The notes beneath the pieces were generated by a model. The model had not been told where the DNA came from, made no database searches, and saw nothing but the letters and a program-made list of their open reading frames with translations. Shown piece by piece: positions 16,333-24,460 of a stretch of DNA of 64,000 nucleotides (position 1 is its first letter; each line of letters starts with the position of its first letter). This stretch comes from Niallia taxi. Its GTDB lineage: Bacteria; Bacillota; Bacilli; Bacillales; Cytobacillaceae. Location of the stretch: positions 1,378,637 through 1,442,636 of the forward strand of contig NZ_CP102590.1 in the NCBI RefSeq assembly GCF_032818155.1. The letters are read 5' to 3'. A program made the position numbers and the translations under genes.

Positions 16333-17595
16333 ATGCGTGATATTGGTGGAGCAATTTCAATTTTTGGAAGTGCTGGTGGTGTTGCGAGGGCATTGTTGTC
16401 TTTGTTAAATAAATCTATTACAGACTCAACTGATCCACTACACAAATTTTCAAAGCAAAGTATGTTGCACTTAATTGATATAAAACAAAAGGATATTGCT
16501 TACTACAATGAAATATGTCCTAATTTGATTAATCAAATAGTTCTAAAACAGATCGATCTTACAGACTTAAAAGAGGTACGTAAACATATCTCCGAAACTG
16601 AAACTTCGTTAATTGTTGACTTATCTTGGGCAGATACAATAGATATTCTAGATATATGCAACGAATTTGGGGTTTTTTACGTAAATTCAGCTTTAGAAAA
16701 TATAGAAGTAAATGAAGACGAAAATCTAAAAGGATTTACTTTACTAGAACGTTTTTATCGATTTGAAAATGCTAAAAATAGGTTTACAAATATGAAAGGG
16801 ATAGTGTGTTCTGGAATGAATCCTGGGGTTGTGCAATGGATGGCTTATTCCATAATGGCCATGCATCCTAATGAAAAACCACTAGCATGTTATATTGTCG
16901 AAAAAGATACCACGTTCTACAAGGATAAGTCACTTCTGGACAAGGATATTATATATTCTACCTGGTCACCTGAGTGTTTTTTAGATGAGGCAATATTAAA
17001 CTATCCGATGATAGTTAAGGGAAAAGTGCCTCTTCATCTATATAAAGAGGTTTATGCTCAAGAATTTAAGGTTACATTAGGGGATACCCAATTTTATGGA
17101 TGTTTAATGCCACATGAGGAAGTTTTGAGTTTAGGAACCCTTTATGATATGGAAACTGGGTTTATATATAAAGTAAACGATTATACAACACAAATAATCC
17201 GGGATAATCTTGGATGTACAGACGATTTATTGAATTGGAATTTAAAAGTTTTAGATCCTTCGGAGGCTGAATTAGAGGGTGAAGACCTGGTAGGAGTTCT
17301 ACTTGTATACAAGGACAAAGAGCGATATATGTATAATGTTATGAACAGTCAATTTACATTTGAAAAATATGGAATAAACGCTACTTATATACAGGTTGCT
17401 TGTGGTGTTTATGCAGGGATTTGTACGTTGTTATTAGATAAAATTTCGAATGGTGTATTTTATGTCGAAGAATTGCTGGAAAAAGATAAGAGCGCTGGTT
17501 ACGGTAAATATATCACTCAATATATGAAAGAATTTGTAATAGGTGTGAACCAAGGGTCTGATGGTCTTATTTTAGACAGAATGAAAAAAGTTTGA
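16333..17595 (+). CDS. Saccharopine dehydrogenase / homospermidine synthase-like protein
   Basis: About 420 residues. The N-terminal Rossmann fold has ISIFGSAGGVARALL for NAD(P). The central segment GIVCSGMNPGVVQWMAYSIM resembles the GxNPG region of homospermidine synthases and saccharopine-dehydrogenase-like enzymes. The C-terminal domain is less conserved. Possible roles are polyamine (homospermidine) formation or a related amino-acid dehydrogenase reaction; sequence alone does not decide. Two starts are close: 16324 leaves no spacing after AAAGG, whereas 16333 is well spaced, so I prefer 16333. Followed by a repeat copy and the IS110 element. Confidence 0.7.
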   Translation: MRDIGGAISIFGSAGGVARALLSLLNKSITDSTDPLHKFSKQSMLHLIDIKQKDIAYYNEICPNLINQIVLKQIDLTDLKEVRKHISETETSLIVDLSWADTIDILDICNEFGVFYVNSALENIEVNEDENLKGFTLLERFYRFENAKNRFTNMKGIVCSGMNPGVVQWMAYSIMAMHPNEKPLACYIVEKDTTFYKDKSLLDKDIIYSTWSPECFLDEAILNYPMIVKGKVPLHLYKEVYAQEFKVTLGDTQFYGCLMPHEEVLSLGTLYDMETGFIYKVNDYTTQIIRDNLGCTDDLLNWNLKVLDPSEAELEGEDLVGVLLVYKDKERYMYNVMNSQFTFEKYGINATYIQVACGVYAGICTLLLDKISNGVFYVEELLEKDKSAGYGKYITQYMKEFVIGVNQGSDGLILDRMKKV

Positions 17596-17737
17596 AGTAA
17601 TAAAGAAGTACAAAAAGATTTCCCAGGCGGTAAACAAGCATTAGGAAAAACGCCTTTGGAATGCACAAAACGGGTGATTCTGTTAGTAGTGTACCCTTTA
17701 TAAAGAAACTTGATTAATAAAGGGAATCAGTTTTGTA

Positions 17738-17822
17738 GGGGTATTAATCCAGTAAGGATTAATGCTTCTTTATTACTCTGGTAATAATGTGGCAGCATTC
17801 CTGTAATAACTGAAAATGCGGT
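17738..17822 (+). repeat. Intergenic repeat copy abutting the IS element
   Basis: GGGGTATTAATCCAGTAAGG, ATTAATGC, then GTGGCAGCATTCCTGTAATA and ACTGAAAATGCGG. The copy stops where the IS110 element's left end begins. The expected continuation (CTTATGGAAGAAAC) is missing. Confidence 0.7.
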
Positions 17823-17909
17823 TTGAAAGAAAAAAGACCTCTTGATAAGATAAATGTGTCCTGAGCCAGCCAGCTAAAAGGGACAAAATATCTATTCTGA
17901 GGTCTCATC

Positions 17910-19205
17910 ATGAGTTATAACCAAAATCATAAAATAGCTCAAATTACACCTAAAACCTTAGTGATTGGAATTGATATTGCCAAACATCATCACGTAGCTA
18001 GAGCACAGGATTATCGTGGAATAGAGCTAGGTTCTACTTGTTTTTTTGATAATACTCATGAAGGATTTAGGACTTTTATTAATTGGATTAATCAAATAAA
18101 AGAGTCATACGAAATGGAGTCTGTCATTACTGGAATGGAGCCAACAGACCATTACTGGCTTAATTTAGCTCATATTCTAAAGGATGAACAGATTAAATTT
18201 GTAACAGTCAACCCTTTACACGTCAAGCACAGTAAGGAGCTAGACGATAACTCTCCAACTAAGAATGATATTAAAGATGCAAAAGTCATTGCACAACTAG
18301 TCAAAGACGGTAGATACGCCGAACCAAGTATACCACAAGGGGTTTTCGCGGAACTGCGTGTGGCTAAGAAATTACGCGATCTATTAAATGTAGACTTACA
18401 AATTGTGCAGGGGCAAGTACACAACTGGATTGATCGATACTTTCCAGAGTTTTTTACCGTCTTTAAAAGTTGGGAAGGAAAGGCAGCTATTCATTTATTA
18501 AAGCTTGAAGCATTACCGGAAGAACTGGTGAGATATACAGAAGAAGAATTACTAGAATACCTTAGGCAAGCAGTGAAACGTAGTATAGGGATTAAGAAGA
18601 TTCAAGCTTTAAAAGAAGCCGCCAATCGCTCGATTGGCATTCGTCAGGGTGCCATGATGGCTAAAATGGAATTAAGAACGTTAATTCAAAAGTATGAACT
18701 CATTCAAGCCAAGTTCGAAGAGCTTGACCAAACTCTGGATACACTACTTCAAGATATTCCAGGCGTTGAACAAATGTTAGAGATAACAGGAATTGGACGC
18801 GATACAGTGGGGGGGTTCTTCGCTGAAGTAGGCGATTTGAGTGAATACAATCATCCTCGTCAAATAACCAAATTGGCAGGACTTAGCTTAAAAGAAAATA
18901 CATCAGGTAAGCATAAAGGGAGAACTAGAATAACCAAACGTGGTCGAAAGAAATTACGAGCATTGTTATTTCGGGCATCTATGATTCTAGTAGCCAAGAA
19001 CAAGGCCTTTAAAGCTCTACATCATCACTACACAACGAGACCTGACAATCCGTTGAAAATGATGCAGTCTTTAATTGCTTTTTGTAATAAACTTATACGT
19101 ATTCTCTTTTCAATTTGGAAGAAGCAGTTTGTGTTTCAGGAAGAAAAGATGTTAAAGGACATCCCCCATATGCATGCATTTATTCAAGAATCAATAGCAG
19201 CTTAA
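17910..19205 (+). CDS. IS110-family DEDD transposase
   Basis: 431 residues, full length for the family. The N-terminal RuvC-like DEDD domain contains VIGIDIAKHHH (Asp), TGMEPTDHYW (Glu), and NDIKDAKVIAQLV (Asp pair). A coiled-coil-like middle follows. The C-terminal Tnp_20 domain has ITGIGRDTVGGFFAEVGDL and TSGKHKGRTRITKRGRKKL, which includes the catalytic serine region. IS110 enzymes are guided by an element-encoded bridge/seek RNA. The gene is uninterrupted, so the element could still be active. Confidence 0.93.
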   Translation: MSYNQNHKIAQITPKTLVIGIDIAKHHHVARAQDYRGIELGSTCFFDNTHEGFRTFINWINQIKESYEMESVITGMEPTDHYWLNLAHILKDEQIKFVTVNPLHVKHSKELDDNSPTKNDIKDAKVIAQLVKDGRYAEPSIPQGVFAELRVAKKLRDLLNVDLQIVQGQVHNWIDRYFPEFFTVFKSWEGKAAIHLLKLEALPEELVRYTEEELLEYLRQAVKRSIGIKKIQALKEAANRSIGIRQGAMMAKMELRTLIQKYELIQAKFEELDQTLDTLLQDIPGVEQMLEITGIGRDTVGGFFAEVGDLSEYNHPRQITKLAGLSLKENTSGKHKGRTRITKRGRKKLRALLFRASMILVAKNKAFKALHHHYTTRPDNPLKMMQSLIAFCNKLIRILFSIWKKQFVFQEEKMLKDIPHMHAFIQESIAA

Positions 19206-19261
19206 TCACTATAAAAACTAACTTTTAACAAATAGATTTAAATAGATGAACAGACAAAATA

Positions 19262-19400
19262 AGCATGGGATTAGTCGGCAACGGAACTAAAGTAAGGACA
19301 ATGATCCTGCGTGGCAGCATGACCGACATCCACCTTATGGAAAGGTTGAACGAAGGAATGTAGGAGCGTAGACTCTGTGAGACTTGGGAGGGGTCTATAT
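19262..19400 (+). ncRNA. Candidate bridge/seek RNA of the IS110 element
   Basis: The 3' noncoding part of the element can fold into several stems in series. GTCGG (19274-19278) pairs with CCGAC (19323-19327) and encloses CTGC/GCAG at 19307-19317. ACCTT/AAGGT lies at 19332-19346. TAGAC/GTCTA lies at 19369-19373 with 19393-19397. No protein-coding frame explains this GC-richer segment. The location matches the guide RNA of IS1111-type elements. Ends are approximate. Confidence 0.5.
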
Positions 19401-19441
19401 GGAAAATACATTAGAGATGAGAATAGAGGCATCTTTTTCTT

Positions 19442-19973
19442 TGAATTTTCTAGTTTACATTCAAAATATATATATAAATCAAAATCAAAATAAAGACCAA
19501 TTGAAATTTCCATACTAGCATTGAAGTATGAATTCCCAAAAGACTTCGAAAAGCGTTATAGAGAGTTATGGAGTGAAATATCGAAGCGATTTTCCTCTGA
19601 GCATCCAATGAATGATATTCCCAATGAAGAAAAAAACATAATTAATCAGAGTTAGTTCACGGAAGACGATGTTACCTTAAATGAATTTAAAGAGATTTAT
19701 TTATCCTTCAAAGTATGGTGGAACAGTTTAGCTGGTCGTTTTTCAATAGAACGGTCTATTGATGCTCCTTTAGATGAAGTTTATAGATTATTGGCGAATT
19801 TACTTATAGAAAAAAGAATCAAACCTAAAAAATCCTTGGATATAAGTTTAATTTATGATGAGTGTTTATTAGCTGATATAGAACCAACATTTTACTTTTC
19901 TATTTTTACTATAGATGATTGGTTTATAAACCGTAAAAAGTTAATTCCTAAATTACAGTTAAGTATTCATTAA
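19442..19973 (+). pseudogene. Unknown protein, disrupted gene
   Basis: Directly right of the IS end, translation reads SLNFLVYIQNIYINQ...LKFPY in one frame. It shifts near 19516 to ALKYEFPKDFEKRYRELWSE, meets an in-frame TAG near 19653, and continues FTEDDVTLNEFKEIYLSFKV to the stop at 19971. One frameshift and one nonsense codon inside otherwise protein-like sequence indicate a decayed gene, perhaps cut at its 5' end by the IS. Family not recognised. Confidence 0.6.
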
Positions 19974-19992
19974 TTAATTAATTAATTAATTA
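19970..19992. repeat. TTAA tandem repeat
   Basis: About five and a half tandem copies of TTAA immediately after the pseudogene stop. Confidence 0.8.
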
Positions 19993-20034
19993 GTATTTAG
20001 GTTCAAAATAGCTACCAACCAATTCAAAATGATG

Positions 20035-20105
20035 TTTTTAATGCATAAGGGACAGCATACCAATAATAAATGAAAACTAACTTATGGAAGAAACGGGGCA
20101 CTATG
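20035..20105 (+). repeat. Intergenic repeat copy
   Basis: TTAATGCATAAGGGACAGCA, TACCAATAATAAATGAAAAC and AACTTATGGAAGAAACGGGG: a diverged second module just upstream of the small ORF at 20153. Confidence 0.65.
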
Positions 20106-20152
20106 CTAAAATGAATGAACTACTAGTTGTGGTGAGGGTGTTCGTAAAGTAA

Positions 20153-20404
20153 ATGATAGATAAACATTTTCTTATTAAAAAATGTGAAGGAAATAACTGT
20201 AAGTTAAGAGGTAGCCGCCCCTTAAAGAATTGGAAGAGGACAGAAATGAATTGGTATTGTGAAGAACACTTTCATGAATATGTTGCATTAAGAAAACAAA
20301 AGTTAAGTGCTTTTATTGAAAAAAATAGAGATCCTGAACAGAGGAAAAGTCTTAGTGAAGAAGAATTAAATTTGTACAAACATTACACGGAAGAAAATTC
20401 TTAA
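20153..20404 (+). CDS. Small hypothetical protein with Cys/His cluster
   Basis: 83 residues. Four metal-ligand-like residues are arranged as C11..C16 then C..H in WYCEEHFHEY, which suggests a small zinc-binding fold followed by a charged helix (RKQKLSAFIEKNRDPEQ). The rest is highly polar. A GTGAGGGTG sequence lies about 20 bases upstream, so translation initiation is not ideal. A good terminator follows directly, supporting a real transcription unit. Function unknown. Confidence 0.55.
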   Translation: MIDKHFLIKKCEGNNCKLRGSRPLKNWKRTEMNWYCEEHFHEYVALRKQKLSAFIEKNRDPEQRKSLSEEELNLYKHYTEENS

Positions 20405-20427
20405 TGCCAATTATTATAATTGGCATT
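20403..20427 (+). terminator. Terminator after small Cys/His gene
   Basis: AATGCCAAT / ATTGGCATT stem followed by TTATTTG. Confidence 0.75.
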
Positions 20428-20488
20428 TTATTTGTATTATGAGTGTCATAACTTAATGGTTACTGAGGATGTCTTGTGGTATTAATAG

Positions 20489-20520
20489 GGCAGTTTTGTT
20501 TAAGTGAATTCTTTCACAAT
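20489..20520 (-). repeat. Intergenic repeat, first module, inverted
   Basis: TTTAAGTGAATTCTTTCACA is the reverse complement of the GTGAAAGAATTCACTTAAAC unit: the one clear minus-strand copy of the family here. Confidence 0.7.
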
Positions 20521-20692
20521 GAAATAAAAGGAGTCTGTTTTTGGCTATAAGTTTATGATAATATTTCAGATAATTCTTTTTTAAAGAGTTTTTAATGTAG
20601 GAAAACAAATATTGACTAATCTTTTGTTTGTATGTAGTATTCATTCTATCTTAAAATATATAGTATATGGTGAACAGTCAGGGGGAACTATG

Positions 20693-21169
20693 ATGCAAGA
20701 AGGAAATACAAATTTTGTAATTGATGATTTAATCTTTTCTCAGAAAAATTTGGGATTTAGTAGGATTATACATGATTTGGATAAAGTAATGTTTAGGTAT
20801 TTAACTGATCGTTTAGATGTATTGGATATAAGTCATATTCAAGCGTTAGTAATTATCTACTTAATGAAAAATAAAGAGAAAGATAACTATCAGAAAGAAA
20901 TTGAAACAACTTTTGGTTTAACAAACCCTACTTTAACAGTTAGTATTAAATCTATGGAAAAAAAAGACCTAATTATTCGTAAAAAAAGCATGAAGGACGG
21001 TAGATATTATAATTTAAACCTAACGAGTAAAGGTGAGAGTTTATACGAAGCTTGTTGTGATATATATATTGGTATTCAAAAGGAATTTGAAAAAATATTA
21101 AGTAAGGAAGAGGAAGAAAAATTTAGAGAAATTGCTGAAAAAATTATGAATTATTTTAAAAATTTATAA
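20693..21169 (+). CDS. MarR-family transcriptional regulator
   Basis: About 158 residues. The open frame extends upstream, but the only good ribosome binding site (AGGGGGA, 20683-20689) fixes the start at the tandem ATGATG at 20693/20696. Winged-helix signature: YQKEIETTFGLTNPTLTVSIKSMEKKDLIIRKKSMKDGRYYNLNLTS (about residues 65-110, recognition helix plus wing). It is flanked by helical dimerisation segments, as in MarR. It lies immediately upstream of the PTS/GH1 operon, and three palindromes in the 200-base gap are obvious binding-site candidates. It is therefore likely the local repressor of the operon. Confidence 0.87.
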   Translation: MQEGNTNFVIDDLIFSQKNLGFSRIIHDLDKVMFRYLTDRLDVLDISHIQALVIIYLMKNKEKDNYQKEIETTFGLTNPTLTVSIKSMEKKDLIIRKKSMKDGRYYNLNLTSKGESLYEACCDIYIGIQKEFEKILSKEEEEKFREIAEKIMNYFKNL

Positions 21170-21175
21170 AATATA

Positions 21176-21212
21176 TTGACGAAAACGTTTACATAGTATA
21201 CTATGTAAACGT
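21176..21212 (+). promoter_or_regulatory. PTS operon promoter overlapped by a perfect palindrome
   Basis: A 28-base perfect palindrome at 21185-21212 has half-site ACGTTTACATAGTA and core ACATAGTATACTATGT. A TTGACG (21176-21181) lies just upstream, and a -10-like TACTAT (21199-21204, 17-base spacer) lies inside the palindrome. A dimer bound here would block RNA polymerase. The likely ligand protein is the adjacent MarR regulator. Confidence 0.75.
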
Positions 21213-21272
21213 AATCACTGGTTTTATACGCCGATTTTTTGCTTTTAAAAACATAGCGTATTTTTTATAGCG

Positions 21273-21318
21273 TAATTTTACTCCTATACATAGCATACTA
21301 TGTATAGGAGTAAAATTA
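21273..21318 (+). promoter_or_regulatory. 46-base inverted repeat with operator core
   Basis: Two perfect 21-base arms (TAATTTTACTCCTATACATA.. and its complement) around CATA. The centre ACATAGCATACTATGT (21288-21303) is the second copy of the operator core. The long arms could also form an RNA hairpin in the leader. No T-run follows. Confidence 0.7.
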
Positions 21319-21325
21319 GTTATAT

Positions 21326-21341
21326 ACATAGTATGCTATGT
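21326..21341 (+). promoter_or_regulatory. Third operator copy
   Basis: ACATAGTATGCTATGT, 30 bases before the EIIBC start. It matches the other two cores at 14 or more of 16 positions. Confidence 0.7.
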
Positions 21342-21370
21342 AAATTCGATAAGGGAAGAGGATAGAAGTT

Positions 21371-22792
21371 ATGGCGAAAAATTATAAGGTATTAGCAGAA
21401 GAAATTATTAATCTTATAGGAGGAAAGGAAAATGTTGAAAACGTATTTCATTGTGCTACCCGTTTAAGATTTAATCTGAAAAATTTAGAAAAGGCTCGAG
21501 GAAATACGGAAGCAATAGAAAAAACTGAAGGTGTTATTCAAGTAATTGTTCAAAATAGCCAATACCAAATAGTCATTGGACCTGATGTTAGTAAAGCATT
21601 TGCAGAAGTTAGGAAAATATTAGGTGAAAATCAAATGGAATCTACCAACTTAGAGGAGTCTTCTAAACAAGATAAAACAAAATCTGATAAATTCTTCGAA
21701 GCAGTTTCAGGCATATTTACCCCAATTGTTCCAGTATTAATGGCTTCCGGAATGATGGGCGCTCTTGTTACTATCTTAAAGCTAACTGGCGTGGTAACGG
21801 AAACAAATCCAACATATTACCTAATGAATATAGTATATGAAGCTGGATTTTATTTCTTGCCTTTCTTTATTGCATTTTCCTCATCTAGAGTATTTAAGGC
21901 AAATCCATTTTTATCTATGCTTTTAGCAGGGATTATGTTACATCCAAATGTTTTAAATTTTGCCGATCATGGAGTAGAAAGTTTAAACTTCCTATCAATT
22001 GCAGTTCCAACAATAGATTATAGTCGTGCTGTATTACCGGTTATTTTAGGAGTCTGGCTTTTATCTTATCTAGAACGACTCTTTAATAAGTTTTATCCCG
22101 ATATAGTTCGAGCGTTTATGGCTCCGTTATCTGTTATGCTTGTAATCTTGCCGATCCAATTGATTGTTATTGGCCCGTTAGGTCATTATATTGCTGGATT
22201 CTTAGGTTCTGGTGTGGTGTGGTTAGGCGATAACTTAGGTTTCTTTGCAGTTGGTATTCTTGCATTCTTTACACCACTAATGATTGTAACAGGAACTCAT
22301 TCTTTTGCATTCCCTGTAATTGTTGCCACACTAACGAGTATAGGTTATGACCAACTGTTAATGCCTAGTATGCTAGCAGAGAATCTTGCTATGGCAGGAT
22401 CTGCATTTGCTTGTGCACTGATTGCAAAGGATAAGAAAAAGCGTTCAGAAGGTTTATCAGCTTCTTTAACCGCAGCATTAGGAATTTCAGAACCAGCAAT
22501 GTATGGTGTTAACTTACCATCAAAGTATGGTTTTATAGGAGCAATGCTTGGAGGATTAGTAGGTGGTATATTTGCAGGAATATTTAAATTTAAAATGTTT
22601 ATGATAGCTTCGTCGAGTATAGTAGGGATTCCAGCAATGATTAATGACGAAGGAATTCAAAACTTAATTATAGGTTTATTAACCATTGTTATTTCATTTG
22701 TTGCCAGTGCTTTATTTACCTGGGGTTTAGCAAAATCAAGTTTTGACTTTAATAAAATTATGAAGAGAAGAGGTAAGGATTATGGAATGTAA
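21371..22792 (+). CDS. PTS transporter EIIBC, glucose/beta-glucoside family
   Basis: 473 residues. EIIB domain about 1-80 with the phosphocysteine C28 in FHCATRLRF. A charged linker (EESSKQDKTKSDK) follows, then an EIIC membrane domain from about 110 with FTPIVPVLMASGMMGAL and GISEPAMYGVNLP. There is no C-terminal EIIA; a separate EIIA gene closes the operon at 24461. It imports and phosphorylates a glucoside at the membrane. Followed by a GH1 enzyme overlapping by 11 bases, so a beta-glucoside such as cellobiose, arbutin or salicin is the likely substrate class. The GGGAAGAGGAT ribosome binding site is well placed. Confidence 0.92.
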   Translation: MAKNYKVLAEEIINLIGGKENVENVFHCATRLRFNLKNLEKARGNTEAIEKTEGVIQVIVQNSQYQIVIGPDVSKAFAEVRKILGENQMESTNLEESSKQDKTKSDKFFEAVSGIFTPIVPVLMASGMMGALVTILKLTGVVTETNPTYYLMNIVYEAGFYFLPFFIAFSSSRVFKANPFLSMLLAGIMLHPNVLNFADHGVESLNFLSIAVPTIDYSRAVLPVILGVWLLSYLERLFNKFYPDIVRAFMAPLSVMLVILPIQLIVIGPLGHYIAGFLGSGVVWLGDNLGFFAVGILAFFTPLMIVTGTHSFAFPVIVATLTSIGYDQLLMPSMLAENLAMAGSAFACALIAKDKKKRSEGLSASLTAALGISEPAMYGVNLPSKYGFIGAMLGGLVGGIFAGIFKFKMFMIASSSIVGIPAMINDEGIQNLIIGLLTIVISFVASALFTWGLAKSSFDFNKIMKRRGKDYGM

Positions 22793-24167
22793 TTTCCTTT
22801 GGGGAGGATCAACTTCAGCGTTTCAATATGAAGGAGGCGGTAAAGAGGGTGGAAAAGGGTTAAGTATATACGATATTCGAGAACAAAGAAAAGGGGTTAA
22901 ATATTCAGAAGCTTCGGAATTCTACTATCATTTTATGGAAGATATTGCCCTAATGGCTGAGATGGGTTTTAAAGCATTTAGAATGTCTATCTCTTGGACT
23001 AGAATATATCCTAATGGGACAGAAAAGGAACCAAACAAAGAAGGAATTAAATTTTATATTAAAGTTTTTCAAGAATTAAAAAAATATAATATTGAACCTG
23101 TAGTAACACTTTTTCATTGGGATATGCCACAGGAGTTAGTAGAAAAATACAATGGGTTCAAAGACAAGGGATTTATTGAACATTTTGAAAGATATTGTAG
23201 GACTTGTTATGAAGAATTCGGAGCATACGTAAAGTACTGGTTAACGCTTAATGAAAATAATCTAGGATTATTGATTCCTAATATGTTCCTGGATGAAAAA
23301 GTCTCACCAGAAGATGACCAGTTTGAACAAATAAAATGGGATATATATATCAATTCTTTAATCTGCCATTTCAAAGCTGTCCAACTAGGGCATGAGTTGG
23401 TACCAAATTCTCAAATAGGTTGTATGTTAGCTAGTGCTTTTGCTTATCCCCTTACTTCTGATCCTGTAGATGTACTAGAAGCACAAAAACATAATCGGGA
23501 AACGATGTGGAATGATCTAGATATTCTAACAACTGGTAAAATCGATGAAACACTTTACACAAGACTTAGTGAAAGAAAGGTAAACATTAAACTTAGCAAA
23601 GCTGAAAAGGAATTAATGAAAGACCCAAATACCAAAATTGATTTTATTTCTTTTAGTTATTATTTCAGTATTTGTATGCAGGATAGAGACCCTAAGAAAG
23701 TAAAAGAGGCCGAGACTGTTCAGTTGCTTTATCAGGCTTATCACAATCCATACTTACCGAAGACATCCTTCGGGTGGCAAATTGACCCCCTTGGACTCCG
23801 AATATTTATGAATGAACTATATGATCGTTATAAGCTTCCACTAATGATTGTTGAAAACGGTTGCGGTGTTGAAACAGATCAATTAACGGAAGATAAAAAA
23901 GTACATGATGATTATCGAATAGAATATCTTGAAAAGCACATTAAACAGGTATTATTGACTGTAGAAGAAGACCATATACCTGTTCTTGGCTATTTACCAT
24001 GGGGATGTATTGATTTATATAGTGCTAGTGGAAATAGGAATAAGAGATATGGATTTGTATACGTTGATTATGATAATCAATTTAAACGTTATAAGAAAGA
24101 TAGTTTTTATTGGTACAAAGAAGTTATTAATTCTAATGGATTAAATGTAAAAGGAGACATGAAATGA
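22782..24167 (+). CDS. GH1 glycosidase, probable 6-phospho-beta-glucosidase
   Basis: 461 residues of family GH1. N-terminal FLWGGSTSAFQYEGG, acid/base Glu158 in TLNEN, nucleophile Glu358 in IVENGCG, and a C-terminal KRYKKDSFYWYKEV of the type that binds the 6-phosphate. It would hydrolyse the phosphorylated glucoside delivered by the neighbouring PTS. The usual TxNEP/TxNEI reads NEN here. The start lies inside the end of the EIIBC gene and its stop overlaps the next ATG by four bases, so translation is coupled. Confidence 0.9.
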   Translation: MECNFLWGGSTSAFQYEGGGKEGGKGLSIYDIREQRKGVKYSEASEFYYHFMEDIALMAEMGFKAFRMSISWTRIYPNGTEKEPNKEGIKFYIKVFQELKKYNIEPVVTLFHWDMPQELVEKYNGFKDKGFIEHFERYCRTCYEEFGAYVKYWLTLNENNLGLLIPNMFLDEKVSPEDDQFEQIKWDIYINSLICHFKAVQLGHELVPNSQIGCMLASAFAYPLTSDPVDVLEAQKHNRETMWNDLDILTTGKIDETLYTRLSERKVNIKLSKAEKELMKDPNTKIDFISFSYYFSICMQDRDPKKVKEAETVQLLYQAYHNPYLPKTSFGWQIDPLGLRIFMNELYDRYKLPLMIVENGCGVETDQLTEDKKVHDDYRIEYLEKHIKQVLLTVEEDHIPVLGYLPWGCIDLYSASGNRNKRYGFVYVDYDNQFKRYKKDSFYWYKEVINSNGLNVKGDMK

Positions 24168-24448
24168 TTATTCAATTGGTAGAAAATACAGTTAAACCAG
24201 GAAAAAAAGAGGAGTATATAAAAAATGCAAAAGAATTTTGTAAAGCAAATAAAGAGAACGTTGATGGCTGCCTAGAAGCTTACGTCCTTACAGATAGTGA
24301 GAAAGAAGATAGTGTGTATATTGTGAATGTATGGGAATCTCAAGAACGGATGGATAGTGAAAAAGCTGGCGGAATTTTCCTGAAACATAAACCATCCTTA
24401 AAACCTTACTTCGTAAAAAATGAAACTACATTACTTGAACTGGTATAG
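24164..24448 (+). CDS. ABM-domain small protein (putative quinol monooxygenase-like)
   Basis: 94 residues with the antibiotic-biosynthesis-monooxygenase (ABM) fold pattern: N-terminal strand IIQLVENTVKPGKKEEYI, VDGCLEAYVL in the middle, YIVNVWESQERMDSE, and a short C-terminal strand. Such proteins are dimeric alpha-beta barrels, some cofactor-free oxygenases on quinols. A copy inside a PTS-glycosidase operon, translationally coupled to the GH1 gene (ATGA), suggests action on an aromatic aglycone released from an aryl glucoside. That is inference; many ABM proteins have no known activity. Confidence 0.78.
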   Translation: MIIQLVENTVKPGKKEEYIKNAKEFCKANKENVDGCLEAYVLTDSEKEDSVYIVNVWESQERMDSEKAGGIFLKHKPSLKPYFVKNETTLLELV

Positions 24449-24460
24449 AGAGGTATAGGT

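Larger units (their letters stand above)
17826..19441 (+). mobile_element. IS110-family element (IS1111-like layout), ~1.6 kb
   Basis: Contains one intact DEDD transposase. An imperfect inverted repeat may mark subterminal ends: AAAGAAAAAAGACCTCT at 17826-17842 and AGAGGCATCTTTTTCTTT at 19424-19441. The 5' noncoding end is short (about 85 bases) and the 3' noncoding end long (about 235 bases). This is the layout of the IS1111 subgroup, in which the guide RNA is encoded 3' of the transposase. The exact outer boundaries are not certain because this family makes no target duplications. Confidence 0.7.

Noticed and set aside
19271..19513. Minus-strand ORF across the IS110 3' end
   Set aside because: Crosses the IS end and the structured candidate RNA, no ribosome binding site.
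21273..21318. Intrinsic terminator in the PTS leader
   Set aside because: Long stem but no T-run after it, and its centre is an operator copy; better explained as a protein-binding site.
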